Part shown: piece by piece, positions 25,506-33,904 of the stretch
How positions within the stretch are numbered: the stretch's first letter is position 1
Layout: the number at the start of each line of letters is the position of its first letter
DNA from: Alkalinema pantanalense
Lineage (GTDB): Bacteria; Cyanobacteriota; Cyanobacteriia; Leptolyngbyales; Leptolyngbyaceae
Reading direction: 5' to 3'
NCBI RefSeq assembly: GCF_050753345.1
Contig: NZ_JBLZFX010000014.1
Location: 28,067 to 92,066, forward strand
Length of the DNA: 64,000 nucleotides
Made by a program: the position numbers and the translations under genes
The notes under the pieces: generated by a model
Told to the model about the DNA's origin: nothing
The model's input: only the letters and a program-made list of their open reading frames with translations
The model's database searches: none

Positions 25506-26975
25506 ATGCATTACAGTAGTTTATCCCAACCTCTGTCCTCTGTCCTAGACATTAGCGTTCGATCGACCGTATTAGCCTTAACTAGTGTTTTTAGTCTGAC
25601 GGCTTCCGGTCTGATGATGGTTTTACCTGCCCAAGCTAGCACTAGTCCTGGCTGGACAAAACCACCCTCAACCGTAACACCCGCATCCCTGGGTATTTCA
25701 GAAGATGACGGTTATCTTCTCGGTCCCGGCGATCGTGTTCGCATTGACTTTTTTAATGTTCCGGAATTTAGTGGAGAATATCCTGTGCTGCCCAATGGCA
25801 GTGTCAACTTACCCCAAGTGGGCGCAGTTGTTGTGCAGGGCAGAACGCTTAAACAGGCATCGAATCTGATTGCTGTCCGGTTTCAGTCCATCCTGACCCG
25901 ATCGGTGGTGACGATGGGATTGGTGGCAGCACGGCCCATTTCCGTCGCGATCGCGGGGGAAGTGAATCGCCCAGGTTCTTACACCGTTGGCGCAACAGAC
26001 GGAGTCCCCAATCTAACCCGCATGATTCAACTCGCGGAAGGCTCCACCCAAGCAGCGGATCTCCAACGGGTGCAAATTCGTCGTCGTCTGCCGATGAATC
26101 CAGGGTATGACCAGTTAATTACCGTCAATTTGTGGCAACTACTCGAAGCCGGGGAATCGCGCCAAGATTTACGATTGCGAGATGGCGATAGTATTATTAT
26201 CCCGACGGCATCTAGCATTGATTTAGCTAAGTCCAGACAATTGTCTGCGGCTAACTTTGCAACCCGGAGTAGTCGGCCCCTCAAGGTGGCGGTGATTGGA
26301 GAAGTCAATCGCCCCGGCCCCTATACCCTGGCAGAAGGCAACAATAACGGCAATAGTGGCGGTTCACTGACCCCCAGTGTTACCCAAGCGATCCAAACCG
26401 CAGGCGGAATTACGCAAATGGCCGATCTGCGCAATATTGAAATTACCCGTTTGACCCGATCGGGAGGCGAACAAAAAGTCAAAGTCGATTTCTGGAAATT
26501 GCTAAAGTCGGGCGATATTTTGCAAGACTTACCCATTCAAGATGGTGATACGATTAGTATTCCCACTGTTACGTCCTTGAGCGAGAGTGTTCTACCTGAT
26601 TTAGGCAATCCCAGTTTTGCGCCCGATAAAATTACGGTCAATGTGGTGGGGGAAGTGGAGCGACCCGGTGCCATTTCTGTTCCACCAAGTACACCGCTTA
26701 ACCAAGCGATTTTGACAGCGGGTGGATTTAACCGTGATGCTGTGAAGAGATCCGTCACGTTGATTCGCCTCAATCCCAACGGTAGTGTAACCAAACGGGA
26801 TATCCCGATCGATCTCGCCCAGGGGATTAATGAAGCTGGGAATCCAGCATTACGTCCCAATGATATTGTTGTGGTTCGCAAAACTGGATTTGCCAGTTTC
26901 TCCCAAGGAGTGGGTAGCATTCTATCTCCCTTTAGTGGAATTTTTGGATTCCTGAGGCTCTTTGGAATTCGATAG
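25506..26975 (+). CDS. Wza-like polysaccharide export protein with SLBB domains
   Basis: Outer-membrane polysaccharide export channel component, 489 residues. The N-terminus carries an export signal (VLALTSVFSLTASGLMMVLPAQA, cleavage likely after QAS). The polysaccharide export domain begins GYLLGPGDRVRIDFFNVPEF (about 70-145). Three SLBB-type beta-grasp units follow, each with a G-E-V-x-R-P-G motif: AGEVNRPGSYTVG, GEVNRPGPYTLAE and GEVERPGAISVP. It is the first of a plus-strand capsule/EPS group with the GT4 and Wzc-like genes. Confidence 0.92.
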   Translation: MHYSSLSQPLSSVLDISVRSTVLALTSVFSLTASGLMMVLPAQASTSPGWTKPPSTVTPASLGISEDDGYLLGPGDRVRIDFFNVPEFSGEYPVLPNGSVNLPQVGAVVVQGRTLKQASNLIAVRFQSILTRSVVTMGLVAARPISVAIAGEVNRPGSYTVGATDGVPNLTRMIQLAEGSTQAADLQRVQIRRRLPMNPGYDQLITVNLWQLLEAGESRQDLRLRDGDSIIIPTASSIDLAKSRQLSAANFATRSSRPLKVAVIGEVNRPGPYTLAEGNNNGNSGGSLTPSVTQAIQTAGGITQMADLRNIEITRLTRSGGEQKVKVDFWKLLKSGDILQDLPIQDGDTISIPTVTSLSESVLPDLGNPSFAPDKITVNVVGEVERPGAISVPPSTPLNQAILTAGGFNRDAVKRSVTLIRLNPNGSVTKRDIPIDLAQGINEAGNPALRPNDIVVVRKTGFASFSQGVGSILSPFSGIFGFLRLFGIR

Positions 26976-27203
26976 ATGTTCTAGGTTCTGCTTTAGCTTG
27001 CTATTTAAAAGTAATGTTCTAACGATATTAACTGGAGGAAAAATGAAATCACCTTGAATTCCAGTAAGATGCTCAAAATGTTCTTCATCTTGTATATCTA
27101 AGGGTTCATTCTCTGAGTTGTTTAATTTTAAAGAATTCATAAATAACTCTGAAAATTTAGGTTGGTCTAACTCCGATCTTCGATAATACCAACTATGGGT
27201 CAC
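26922..27203 (-). CDS. doubtful small hypothetical protein
   Basis: A 93-codon GTG-started frame on the minus strand that overlaps the last 54 bp of the exporter gene. The composition (Asn, Glu, Leu-rich; FEHLTGIQGDFIFPPVNIVR) is protein-like, but the DNA is AT-rich, which makes chance frames long, and no family is recognised. Listed only as a possibility. Confidence 0.2.
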   Translation of the reverse strand: MTHSWYYRRSELDQPKFSELFMNSLKLNNSENEPLDIQDEEHFEHLTGIQGDFIFPPVNIVRTLLLNSKLKQNLEHLSNSKEPQESKNSTKGR

Positions 27204-27425
27204 CTACCAGTTTCACTTGTCCTAAAGAATTTCAAAACTGCTGGCATAACAATTGCACATGAGTAATTGCATATGAGTAATTGTGTTGATGAAATTTTTC
27301 TAACATGATTGCACTTATGTCATACCCTTCCCGTGATTTATCTTGCTTTCTCTGTAATTGTTATGTTCATAATCGCATAAATATCAGTTTCTGAAAGTCT
27401 AGCTGTTAATTACTGGTAATTGGTG
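26976..27425. other. AT-rich intergenic region with a 14-bp tandem repeat
   Basis: About 450 bp of AT-rich DNA before the glycosyltransferase gene. Two adjacent 14-bp units, AATTGCACATGAGT and AATTGCATATGAGT at 27251-27278, are followed by a partial AATTG. Apart from the doubtful minus-strand frame nothing else is supported. Confidence 0.55.
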
Positions 27426-28514
27426 ATGAAAATTGCACTGGTTCATGATTACTTAACCCAACGCGGTGGCGCAGAGCGTGTTTTTGAATTGCTTTGCCAA
27501 CGTTTTCCTGAGGCTGATGTGTTTACTTCTTTGTATGATCCACAGAGAAGCATTGACTTAAGCGATCGCTTAGTTAAAACAACAGCCTTACAAAATCTTC
27601 CGGGTGCCACGAAATATTTTCGTCTGATGGCTCCGTTTTACTATCAGGCTTTTCGATCGCTCGATCTCCAAGACTACGATTTAATTATTAGCAGCAGTAC
27701 TAGTTTTGCAAAGGCGGTTCGCAAACGCTCCGATGCCTACCACATTTGTTTTTGCCATAATGTCACTCGGTTTTTATGGGATACCCAAACCTATTTGCGG
27801 GAATATGGCGACTATCAAAATTTCTATCCTTTTATTGAAAAGATTTTCCGGTTAATGCGGGAGCAGGATTTAAAATACGCTCAAGAGCCCGATTTGTATA
27901 TTGCAAATTCCACGACCGTCGCCCAACGGATTCAACAGATCTATCACCGTAATGCGATGGTGATTAACTACCCGATCGACACCAGCCAGTTCCAATTTTC
28001 CGAAAACAAGGATGACTTTTATCTGGCATCGGCCCGCATGATCAGTTACAAGCGGCTGGATGTGATTGTTGAAGCCTTTAATTGGTTGGGTTGGAAGTTA
28101 CTCATTACGGGGGAAGGCCCGGAACGGAATCGGTTAGAGTCTCAAGCCCTGAAAAATGTTGAGTTCCTCGGTCATGTCAGTGATGCCGAGCGCAAGCAGT
28201 TAATGTCCACAGCAAAGTCGGTGATTGTTGCTGCATTGGAAGATTATGGCTTAGTCCCGATCGAAGCCAACGCCAGCGGCACTCCAGTGATTTCCTACGG
28301 GGCAGGGGGGGTACTAGATACCCAGATTCCCGGACAAACCGGACTCTTTTTCCGTCGCCAAACGCCGGAGTCCTTGCAAACGGCTCTGCTCAAATCCCGT
28401 GAGATTGCCTGGAACTATTCCAAGATTCGCGATCATGCAGTCCAGCATTTCTCGGAAAATGCTTTCTTCGGCCAAGTTGATAAAGTGCTGAATCAGTTAC
28501 CGATCGCGGCTTAA
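27426..28514 (+). CDS. family 4 glycosyltransferase
   Basis: Retaining GT-B glycosyltransferase of 362 residues that would add a sugar to the exopolysaccharide repeat unit on the cytoplasmic face of the inner membrane. The ATG at 27426 is chosen over upstream TTG/GTG codons because MKIALVHDYLTQRGGAERV is the usual family start. The donor-binding C-terminal domain shows MISYKRLDVIVEAFNWLGWK, LLITGEGPERNRLE, and the EANASGTPVISYGAGGVLDT loop with the E-x7-E-type GT4 signature (ALEDYGLVPIEANA). Sugar specificity cannot be read from sequence. Confidence 0.9.
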   Translation: MKIALVHDYLTQRGGAERVFELLCQRFPEADVFTSLYDPQRSIDLSDRLVKTTALQNLPGATKYFRLMAPFYYQAFRSLDLQDYDLIISSSTSFAKAVRKRSDAYHICFCHNVTRFLWDTQTYLREYGDYQNFYPFIEKIFRLMREQDLKYAQEPDLYIANSTTVAQRIQQIYHRNAMVINYPIDTSQFQFSENKDDFYLASARMISYKRLDVIVEAFNWLGWKLLITGEGPERNRLESQALKNVEFLGHVSDAERKQLMSTAKSVIVAALEDYGLVPIEANASGTPVISYGAGGVLDTQIPGQTGLFFRRQTPESLQTALLKSREIAWNYSKIRDHAVQHFSENAFFGQVDKVLNQLPIAA

Positions 28515-28542
28515 GGCGTCCTCTAGCGAGAGGGGCTGTCTT

Positions 28543-28563
28543 GACTCAACTTGACTCAACTTG
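28543..28563. repeat. 10-bp direct duplication
   Basis: Two adjacent copies of GACTCAACTT between the glycosyltransferase and Wzc-like genes. The 272-bp gap also contains two dispersed copies of ACTTCTGGGAA (near 28611 and 28626). No promoter was assigned. Confidence 0.6.
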
Positions 28564-28786
28564 TGCCCGACAGCGCTTTGCTACAGCCCATTGGGTACGG
28601 GTGATCTGTCACTTCTGGGAATGTTACTTCTGGGAAGAATGTGAAGTCTTGGTAAATGATTGGGACTGTCATTCAGATTTTAATAGTGATCGGTAGAACT
28701 GACCGGAATGCATGGGGTGAATGATGCAGAAAAGAATAGATACAGTCTCAGTTGTCTAGCTAACCTATCGAACTTCCTTGGTGCGT

Positions 28787-31006
28787 ATGACTTCTATCCA
28801 GTTGAATTCCACTCCAACCCCCGTTGAACCAGAACTTGGCTATGGTCAGCTTTTTGGTGTTCTCTGGCGTAACCGCTTCTTGCTGTTTTTAGGATTATTG
28901 GGAGGACTGGGGATTGCCGGATTGGTCACCCTGCGGCAAACTCCGACCTACGTTAGCAATATGCAATTGCTGATTGAGCCGACCTACCAAGGTAAAAGTA
29001 AAGGAGCAAAGTTACAGGATGAATTTACCGACCCGGAAGTGTCGATCGATCCAGCCACACAAATTAGCTTGCTCCAAAGTTCTGATTTGCTTCGACAAGC
29101 GATCGCAAAATTAGATGGTAAGTATCCCGAATTCAACATTCAAGATCTAAATAGCGTATTTTCCTTGAAACAAGGCTTAAAAATTATTCAGGTGTCATCA
29201 GGCGAAAAAAAATCATCTAGCCCGACCAAAATTTTCCAAATTACCTATACTTCAGATAATCCCTTTAAGACCCAAGATGTGCTAACTGCCCTGCAAACGG
29301 TCTATCGTGACTACAATATTACCCAGCAAAAAGAACGCTTAAAGCGGGGGTTGAAGTTCATTGATGATCAGTTACCCAACGTAAATGGGGATTTACAGAA
29401 TGCTGAGAAATTATTAGAAAAATTCCGACGAGATCAAGAACTCATTGATCCCAAAGTTCAGGCCCAAGCTAAATCCGATCAACTGACAAAAATTCAAGCG
29501 GATTTACAAGGTAACCTTAGCCAAATTCGTGAGTTGCAAAGCCGCTATGCTGGCCTACAGCAGCAACTGGTCACCCAACCCCAGCAGGCTGCATTGATGG
29601 CTCGATTGAGTCAATCTGGCCGTTATCAAACCTTGTTGAATGAAATTCAAAAGACAGAACTTTCCCTTGCTCAGCAACAACTACGGTTCAAAAATAATAC
29701 GGATTTTGTTCAACAGGTAGCGGAACAGCGACAGAAACAAGTACAGCTTCTTCGAACGGAAGCTCAACGGGTATTGGGCGATCGGGCAGCCGCAGCCAGT
29801 TCTGAAGGGCTGATCTCTGGGGGGCAACTGAGTACTTTGGACACCTCGTTGGTAAACCAACTCATTGAGGCTCAGGTTAATTTAAGTCAGGCGCAAGCAC
29901 GCTATTTCTCCCTATCTGGTGCAGAAAATCAACTGCGGGCAGAACTCAGCCGCTATCCCCAATTATTATCCACCTATGGTCAATTGGAGCCACAAGTGGA
30001 ATTGCAGCGACAGACACTGCAAGAATTGCTGAAAGCTCGTCAGGACATTGGATTGTCGATCGCCCAGGGCGGGTTTGATTGGCAAATTGTAGAAGCGCCG
30101 TTAGTCGGATTTAAAACGGGGCCAGTCTTGATGCGTAATCTGTTATTGGGGGCTGTGGCTGGTATTTTCCTAGCGGGATTATCTGCCTTTGTCCGAGAGG
30201 CGATGGATGATGGGGTCCATCGTTCAGAAGACTTGCAACGTCAGACGGCGTTTCCATTGTTGGGGATGATTCCACGGCTTTACATTGAAGGGGAGCCGAG
30301 CTTGCTGATGCGTTTGCCATTTCAGCAAAAACAAACGCTGATGCCAGATATTGGCGCACTGATGCGATGGCAACCCTTCCGGGAAGCAATGGATTTACTG
30401 TACCAAAATGTGTTGCTTGCCAGCCGCGATCGCCCGTTAAAGTCAATTGTTCTGACTTCAGCCTTAGCAGGAGAAGGCAAGTCTACGATCGCCCTCGGGT
30501 TAGCCTTAAGTGCAGCTCGCTTAAATCGTCGGGTTTTATTAATCGATGCAGATTTACGGCGTCCCAGTTTGCACAGACTACTGAATCTGCCGAATGATCA
30601 AGGATTTGTCAACTTACTAACAAGCCAGGAAACCGTAGGATTAGCGAGTTTGATGGACAGTGACGATCGCAGTAATATTTCAATCATTACCGCAGGCACT
30701 AGTCCGAATGATCCCGCTAAACTTCTGAGTTCCCAACGAATGCAGGAATTAATGCAACGATTCCGTGATCGCTATGATTTGGTGATTGTCGATGCACCAC
30801 CCGTGTTAGGGATGGTGGATTCCATGCTGCTAGCCTCCCATTGTGATGGTGTATTGATGGTTGGACGATTGGATCAGGTCACTCGATCGGATATTTCCAA
30901 GGCGATGGAATCCATGAAGCAGTTTAATGTTCTCGGTGTGATTGCCAATGCTGTCACGGAATCTGTTACGAGCAATCCTAACTACGTTACTGCACCATCT
31001 CGTTAG
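28787..31006 (+). CDS. Wzc-like polysaccharide copolymerase / tyrosine autokinase
   Basis: Inner-membrane chain-length regulator with a cytoplasmic bacterial tyrosine kinase domain, 739 residues. Wzz domain with TM helices near 30-50 (FLLFLGLLGGLGIAGLVTL) and near 450 (LLLGAVAGIFLAGLSAFV), and a long coiled-coil between them (about 180-360). The kinase has Walker A SALAGEGKSTIAL, Walker A' VLLIDADLRRPS and Walker B LVIVDAPPV. The usual C-terminal tyrosine cluster is reduced to one Tyr (SNPNYVTAPSR). The ATG at 28787 is favoured over a TTG nine bases earlier. It works with the Wza-like channel encoded upstream; no Wzb-type phosphatase is in the window. Confidence 0.92.
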   Translation: MTSIQLNSTPTPVEPELGYGQLFGVLWRNRFLLFLGLLGGLGIAGLVTLRQTPTYVSNMQLLIEPTYQGKSKGAKLQDEFTDPEVSIDPATQISLLQSSDLLRQAIAKLDGKYPEFNIQDLNSVFSLKQGLKIIQVSSGEKKSSSPTKIFQITYTSDNPFKTQDVLTALQTVYRDYNITQQKERLKRGLKFIDDQLPNVNGDLQNAEKLLEKFRRDQELIDPKVQAQAKSDQLTKIQADLQGNLSQIRELQSRYAGLQQQLVTQPQQAALMARLSQSGRYQTLLNEIQKTELSLAQQQLRFKNNTDFVQQVAEQRQKQVQLLRTEAQRVLGDRAAAASSEGLISGGQLSTLDTSLVNQLIEAQVNLSQAQARYFSLSGAENQLRAELSRYPQLLSTYGQLEPQVELQRQTLQELLKARQDIGLSIAQGGFDWQIVEAPLVGFKTGPVLMRNLLLGAVAGIFLAGLSAFVREAMDDGVHRSEDLQRQTAFPLLGMIPRLYIEGEPSLLMRLPFQQKQTLMPDIGALMRWQPFREAMDLLYQNVLLASRDRPLKSIVLTSALAGEGKSTIALGLALSAARLNRRVLLIDADLRRPSLHRLLNLPNDQGFVNLLTSQETVGLASLMDSDDRSNISIITAGTSPNDPAKLLSSQRMQELMQRFRDRYDLVIVDAPPVLGMVDSMLLASHCDGVLMVGRLDQVTRSDISKAMESMKQFNVLGVIANAVTESVTSNPNYVTAPSR

Positions 31007-31068
31007 TCTAATCACCTAACGACTGATGTGATCACAGTGATCGAGAAGGTGGGCGAGAATGCCTTTTA

Positions 31069-31103
31069 GGCTGACAGTGTTCAATGCAAGAGAAATGTCA
31101 GCC
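31069..31103. terminator. hairpin between the convergent wzc-like and frp genes
   Basis: 8-bp perfect arms GGCTGACA and TGTCAGCC with a 19-base loop, 63 bp after the tyrosine-kinase stop. There is no strong T tract, so a Rho-independent function is uncertain. Confidence 0.4.
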
Positions 31104-31140
31104 TATCAAGGTACCATTTTTAATTCCTGAAGCGATGGAC

Positions 31141-31231
31141 GGCATTGCTGAACTGGGCTATGAAACAGTTAGTGACAGCTTTGCGGCTTTGTCGCCAATC
31201 TGACGAAATCATAGTGTTATTCAGCAATGCC
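31141..31231. mobile_element. 91-bp miniature inverted-repeat element with 8-bp target duplication
   Basis: Perfect 12-bp terminal inverted repeats, GGCATTGCTGAA at 31141-31152 and TTCAGCAATGCC at 31220-31231. The element is flanked exactly by an 8-bp direct repeat CGATGGAC (31133-31140 and 31232-31239), the footprint expected of transposition. It is too short for a transposase, so it would be moved in trans. The GGCxTTGxTGAA tip resembles ends of some IS5-family elements (IS903-like), though those usually make 9-bp duplications. The right-hand duplication abuts the frp stop codon at 31240. Confidence 0.8.
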
Positions 31232-31239
31232 CGATGGAC

Positions 31240-31566
31240 TTACATCCGCGCTAGGGCCGATACCTTCGATCGCTTATCTGGAGATAACCCAGTGAGTTCA
31301 TCTCCGGTTAGCCAACCTTCCTTGACCAATCGAGCTAGCCCAAACAGCAAACTGGCACAATCCTCTTCATATTTACCTTCAATGTCGTGCCGTCGGGCAC
31401 TCAGAAAATCGTGTAGCTGCCATAGATCGTCTAGACACAAAATATTTTGTGCTTGATCCTGTACCTCCTGCAAAAGAGCGGCTGTTTCTCGTTCATAGGC
31501 ACAATCCAATGCAGCTTTTGCAATGGTTTTTTCTGTGGGAGCCCAACTAATTCCAGTCGCTTGCAT
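31240..31566 (-). CDS. frp: fluorescence recovery protein
   Basis: FRP binds the photoactivated orange carotenoid protein, detaches it from the phycobilisome and speeds its return to the inactive orange form. Product 108 residues, the family length. The helical signature IDDLWKLHDFLSAKR of Synechocystis is here LDDLWQLHDFLSARR. The functional residues Trp50, His53, Asp54 and Arg60 of Synechocystis correspond to Trp49, His52, Asp53 and Arg59, and the C-terminus LTGLSPDKRSKVSALAR is conserved. It lies 198 bp downstream of crtW on the same strand, so it could have its own promoter. The MITE-like insertion sits just past its stop codon. Confidence 0.95.
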   Translation of the reverse strand: MQATGISWAPTEKTIAKAALDCAYERETAALLQEVQDQAQNILCLDDLWQLHDFLSARRHDIEGKYEEDCASLLFGLARLVKEGWLTGDELTGLSPDKRSKVSALARM

Positions 31567-31764
31567 TGCTTAAACCTAACTTGTTAAATGGCTACTCGTT
31601 AAGATGGCTACTGATCGGGAACAACCGTAAACAACCACTGTGGAGTCCGAAAGTATAGGTATCTTACCGCCTCCCCTTTTCCGGAAACAAGACATTAAGT
31701 GGGATATTTTGAAATTTCTAATCAAAATAGTAATTTATACTTATTAATCTGAAGTTATCCAGAG

Positions 31765-32556
31765 TCAACCGATGTTAACAAGGTTCTTGGATAAGACCCT
31801 GAGATTGTCGATAAACTGCGGTCGTCGATCGGGTAACTGATACCAAGGGGTGCGGGGATATTTATGGTGTTCCCAATGGTAACCAAAGTGATAACAAGTC
31901 AGAAAGGAGAGCCACACTGGATAGTAACTACTTGTAGCCTGGTGTCGCTGGTGTAGGGGTGGATGGCGGTGAGGTAGATAGGTGCCAAACCAAAAGAGCT
32001 GTAAAGAGCTCAGCCAGAGGGGTAGTAACCCAAAGAGCATCAAATTCGTGAGCCGAGTTGGGGACAGTCCAATACACAGCAGACAAATGCTTAAACCAAC
32101 GAGCAATCGTGCTAGTTGACTCACCGAAAGATATTCTTTCATGAACTTGACATACCAATGGAAGGGATGACTGTCGCCTTCAGTATGAAAGTCAGGATCG
32201 CCAATTTGAGCAGGTACACGATGATGTTTGTAATGGTTCTCGCGACAACGATCGTAGGATAATCCAGCGTAGAGCAAGATTAAGCATCGACCAATTAAAT
32301 GATTGAGAGTACGATGATGGGGGACTAAGTTTACATGCATTGCATCGTGAGCTAGGACAAATAATCCTGTTTGTAAGAATGTGTGACCTAGAATCCCAAG
32401 AACAATTTCAAACCAAGGTAAGTGTTCACTTTGTAAAAGCCAACCCAGGCTAGTCCCCCACAGAACAACTAGTATGATTGCGATGCCTAGTCCAGTCCAA
32501 CGTGATGATATATTCACCCGATCGATCGGTCTCCCTAGTGTGTTGTATGCATACAA
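31765..32556 (-). CDS. crtW: beta-carotene ketolase, CrtW type
   Basis: Membrane di-iron oxygenase adding 4-keto groups to beta-carotene to give echinenone and canthaxanthin, the pigments OCP carries. Product 263 residues with several hydrophobic segments and histidine boxes H70-x3-H74 (AHDAMH), H108-x2-HH (ENHYKHH) and H227-x2-HH (GYHWEHH), plus LPHRHP at 195. The start is a TTG at 32556 with AGGAGG nine bases upstream; the next candidate, GTG at 32517, has no ribosome-binding site. The AGGAGG is embedded in a hairpin (see 32560-32584). The gap to ocp is 47 bp, so a common transcript is likely. Confidence 0.93.
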   Translation of the reverse strand: MYAYNTLGRPIDRVNISSRWTGLGIAIILVVLWGTSLGWLLQSEHLPWFEIVLGILGHTFLQTGLFVLAHDAMHVNLVPHHRTLNHLIGRCLILLYAGLSYDRCRENHYKHHRVPAQIGDPDFHTEGDSHPFHWYVKFMKEYLSVSQLARLLVGLSICLLCIGLSPTRLTNLMLFGLLPLWLSSLQLFWFGTYLPHRHPPLHQRHQATSSYYPVWLSFLTCYHFGYHWEHHKYPRTPWYQLPDRRPQFIDNLRVLSKNLVNIG

Positions 32557-32559
32557 AGA

Positions 32560-32584
32560 AAGCGCCCTCCTAGAGAGCGCGCTT
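32560..32584 (-). promoter_or_regulatory. ocp-crtW intergenic hairpin holding crtW's ribosome-binding site
   Basis: On the minus strand AAGCGC-G-CTCTC / GAGGGCGCTT pairs across a TAG loop and is followed by TCTTT, so it has the look of an intrinsic terminator placed between ocp and crtW. The crtW Shine-Dalgarno AGGAGG (32566-32571) lies within the loop and 3' arm. Partial termination or sequestering of the ribosome site would lower CrtW relative to OCP. Confidence 0.65.
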
Positions 32585-32603
32585 AATTAACCAAACTTAA
32601 ACC

Positions 32604-33563
32604 CTATCGGATCAAGTTCAGCAACTCTTTAGGAGACGCGAGAAGATCGATCGCGACAAAAAAGATTTGATTTTCAGGATTGAGCAGAAAACGCCAAGCG
32701 ATATTCATACCCACACCACCCCCAAACCAAGGGGTTTGCACTTTGCCTGTAACCTTAATTTGGGTATAGCCATCTGCTGCAGGCTCAACAGCACCCCGCT
32801 CAGGGATTAGGTTGAGATTTTGGCACTCTTCACGGAAAAACCGAAGAATAGCCTCTTTACCCACGATCGGGCGCTGGAAGGGAGGCTGGATGGCTCCATC
32901 CGGTGTAAACAGTTGAATCAGAGCATCAAAGTCATTGGCATTGAGGTTATCCATATAGGACAACACTGTGGGATTGTCAGTGCCTTCGATCGTGACCTTT
33001 TGACGCTGATCATTAGCTTTGGGAGCCACAACAGGCTCAGCAACACGGTTATAGGTTCCAAGCTTAGCAGGATCAAATCCCATGTCTACCACGGAATTCC
33101 GTAGGACAGTAATTTGTTGACCGGGCTCTACATTTCGAATAGATTGCAAAACAGCTGCTGCATTGGCAGACAAACGATAACCTTCAGGAATAGGAGCCAC
33201 CAAACCTTGCTCCATCCATTGCCCTAACTGATACCAAAACCCTAATTTGATGTTCGGTGACCACGTTGAATAGGTCCGGCAGAGGGGAGTATCCTCACGA
33301 TTAGCCAGATCGCACATGAACTGGGTTTGCTCACGATAGGACATTTGCTTGACTTGAGCCAGGGTAGACTCCGCAAACTGCATACTGGCAGCACCCGGCG
33401 CTGCGATCGTAATTGTTTTCCCCATCTCCAAATAGGCGAACCAAATCAGAGCTAACTGATCCTCGGCGCTCAACTGCCCAAAACGGGCACTAATCGCAGG
33501 CACCGCATCTGCTGCTAGGGTTCCAGGAAAAATGTTCCGAGCAGAGTCAATCGTAAATGACAT
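32604..33563 (-). CDS. ocp: orange carotenoid protein, OCP1 type
   Basis: Blue-light photoreceptor and phycobilisome quencher, 319 residues. The helical N-terminal domain (about 1-165) and NTF2-like C-terminal domain (about 190-315) both bind the keto-carotenoid. Carotenoid and switch residues are conserved relative to Synechocystis: Tyr44, Trp110, Arg155, then with a two-residue offset Tyr203 and Trp290 (carotenoid keto-group hydrogen bonds) and Glu246 (salt bridge to Arg155). The ATG at 33563 has GAGG seven bases upstream; the frame extends ten codons further without support. Presence of frp downstream fits OCP1, the FRP-dependent class. Confidence 0.97.
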   Translation of the reverse strand: MSFTIDSARNIFPGTLAADAVPAISARFGQLSAEDQLALIWFAYLEMGKTITIAAPGAASMQFAESTLAQVKQMSYREQTQFMCDLANREDTPLCRTYSTWSPNIKLGFWYQLGQWMEQGLVAPIPEGYRLSANAAAVLQSIRNVEPGQQITVLRNSVVDMGFDPAKLGTYNRVAEPVVAPKANDQRQKVTIEGTDNPTVLSYMDNLNANDFDALIQLFTPDGAIQPPFQRPIVGKEAILRFFREECQNLNLIPERGAVEPAADGYTQIKVTGKVQTPWFGGGVGMNIAWRFLLNPENQIFFVAIDLLASPKELLNLIR

Positions 33564-33904
33564 GCAAACCTCGTAATAGTTCAATTTCTGCAATCACGGC
33601 ACGGTTGCCTCATGTCAACCGATCTGTTTTGTAACAAAGACGAAAATCTTGTTTACATATCTTAATATAACACGGTGTGATGACAATCTGAAAAAAATGC
33701 ATTCTTGGATTGGCACAGCCAGGATTTGGATTGGCACAGCCAGGATGCGGCCTTTGGTGCGGTTGGTTGGAAGAGGCTCAAGATGGGCCACGTTGGGGCG
33801 CAGCCAAGCTCTTGAGGCATCCTAGGATGGGTCGTGATGAGCGATCGCCCATTCTGTGAAAGCGTTACAATGCAAAAAGTTCAAGGGAAGTGTGATTTCT
33901 TATC
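33564..33904. other. ocp upstream region
   Basis: About 340 bp between the divergent ocp and Uma2 genes. On the ocp strand a TATATT at 33664-33669, about 100 bp before the start codon, could be a -10 box, but no well-spaced -35 was found. A TTGACA on the same strand nearer the gene lacks a good -10. The 21-bp duplication at 33705-33746 lies just upstream of the TATATT. Confidence 0.4.
33705..33746. repeat. 21-bp perfect tandem duplication upstream of ocp
   Basis: Two adjacent identical copies beginning TTGGATTGGCACAGCCAGG (unit 21 bp). Each contains TTGGCA...GCCAG-type partial dyad. Its place about 140-180 bp upstream of ocp makes a regulatory effect possible. Confidence 0.9.
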
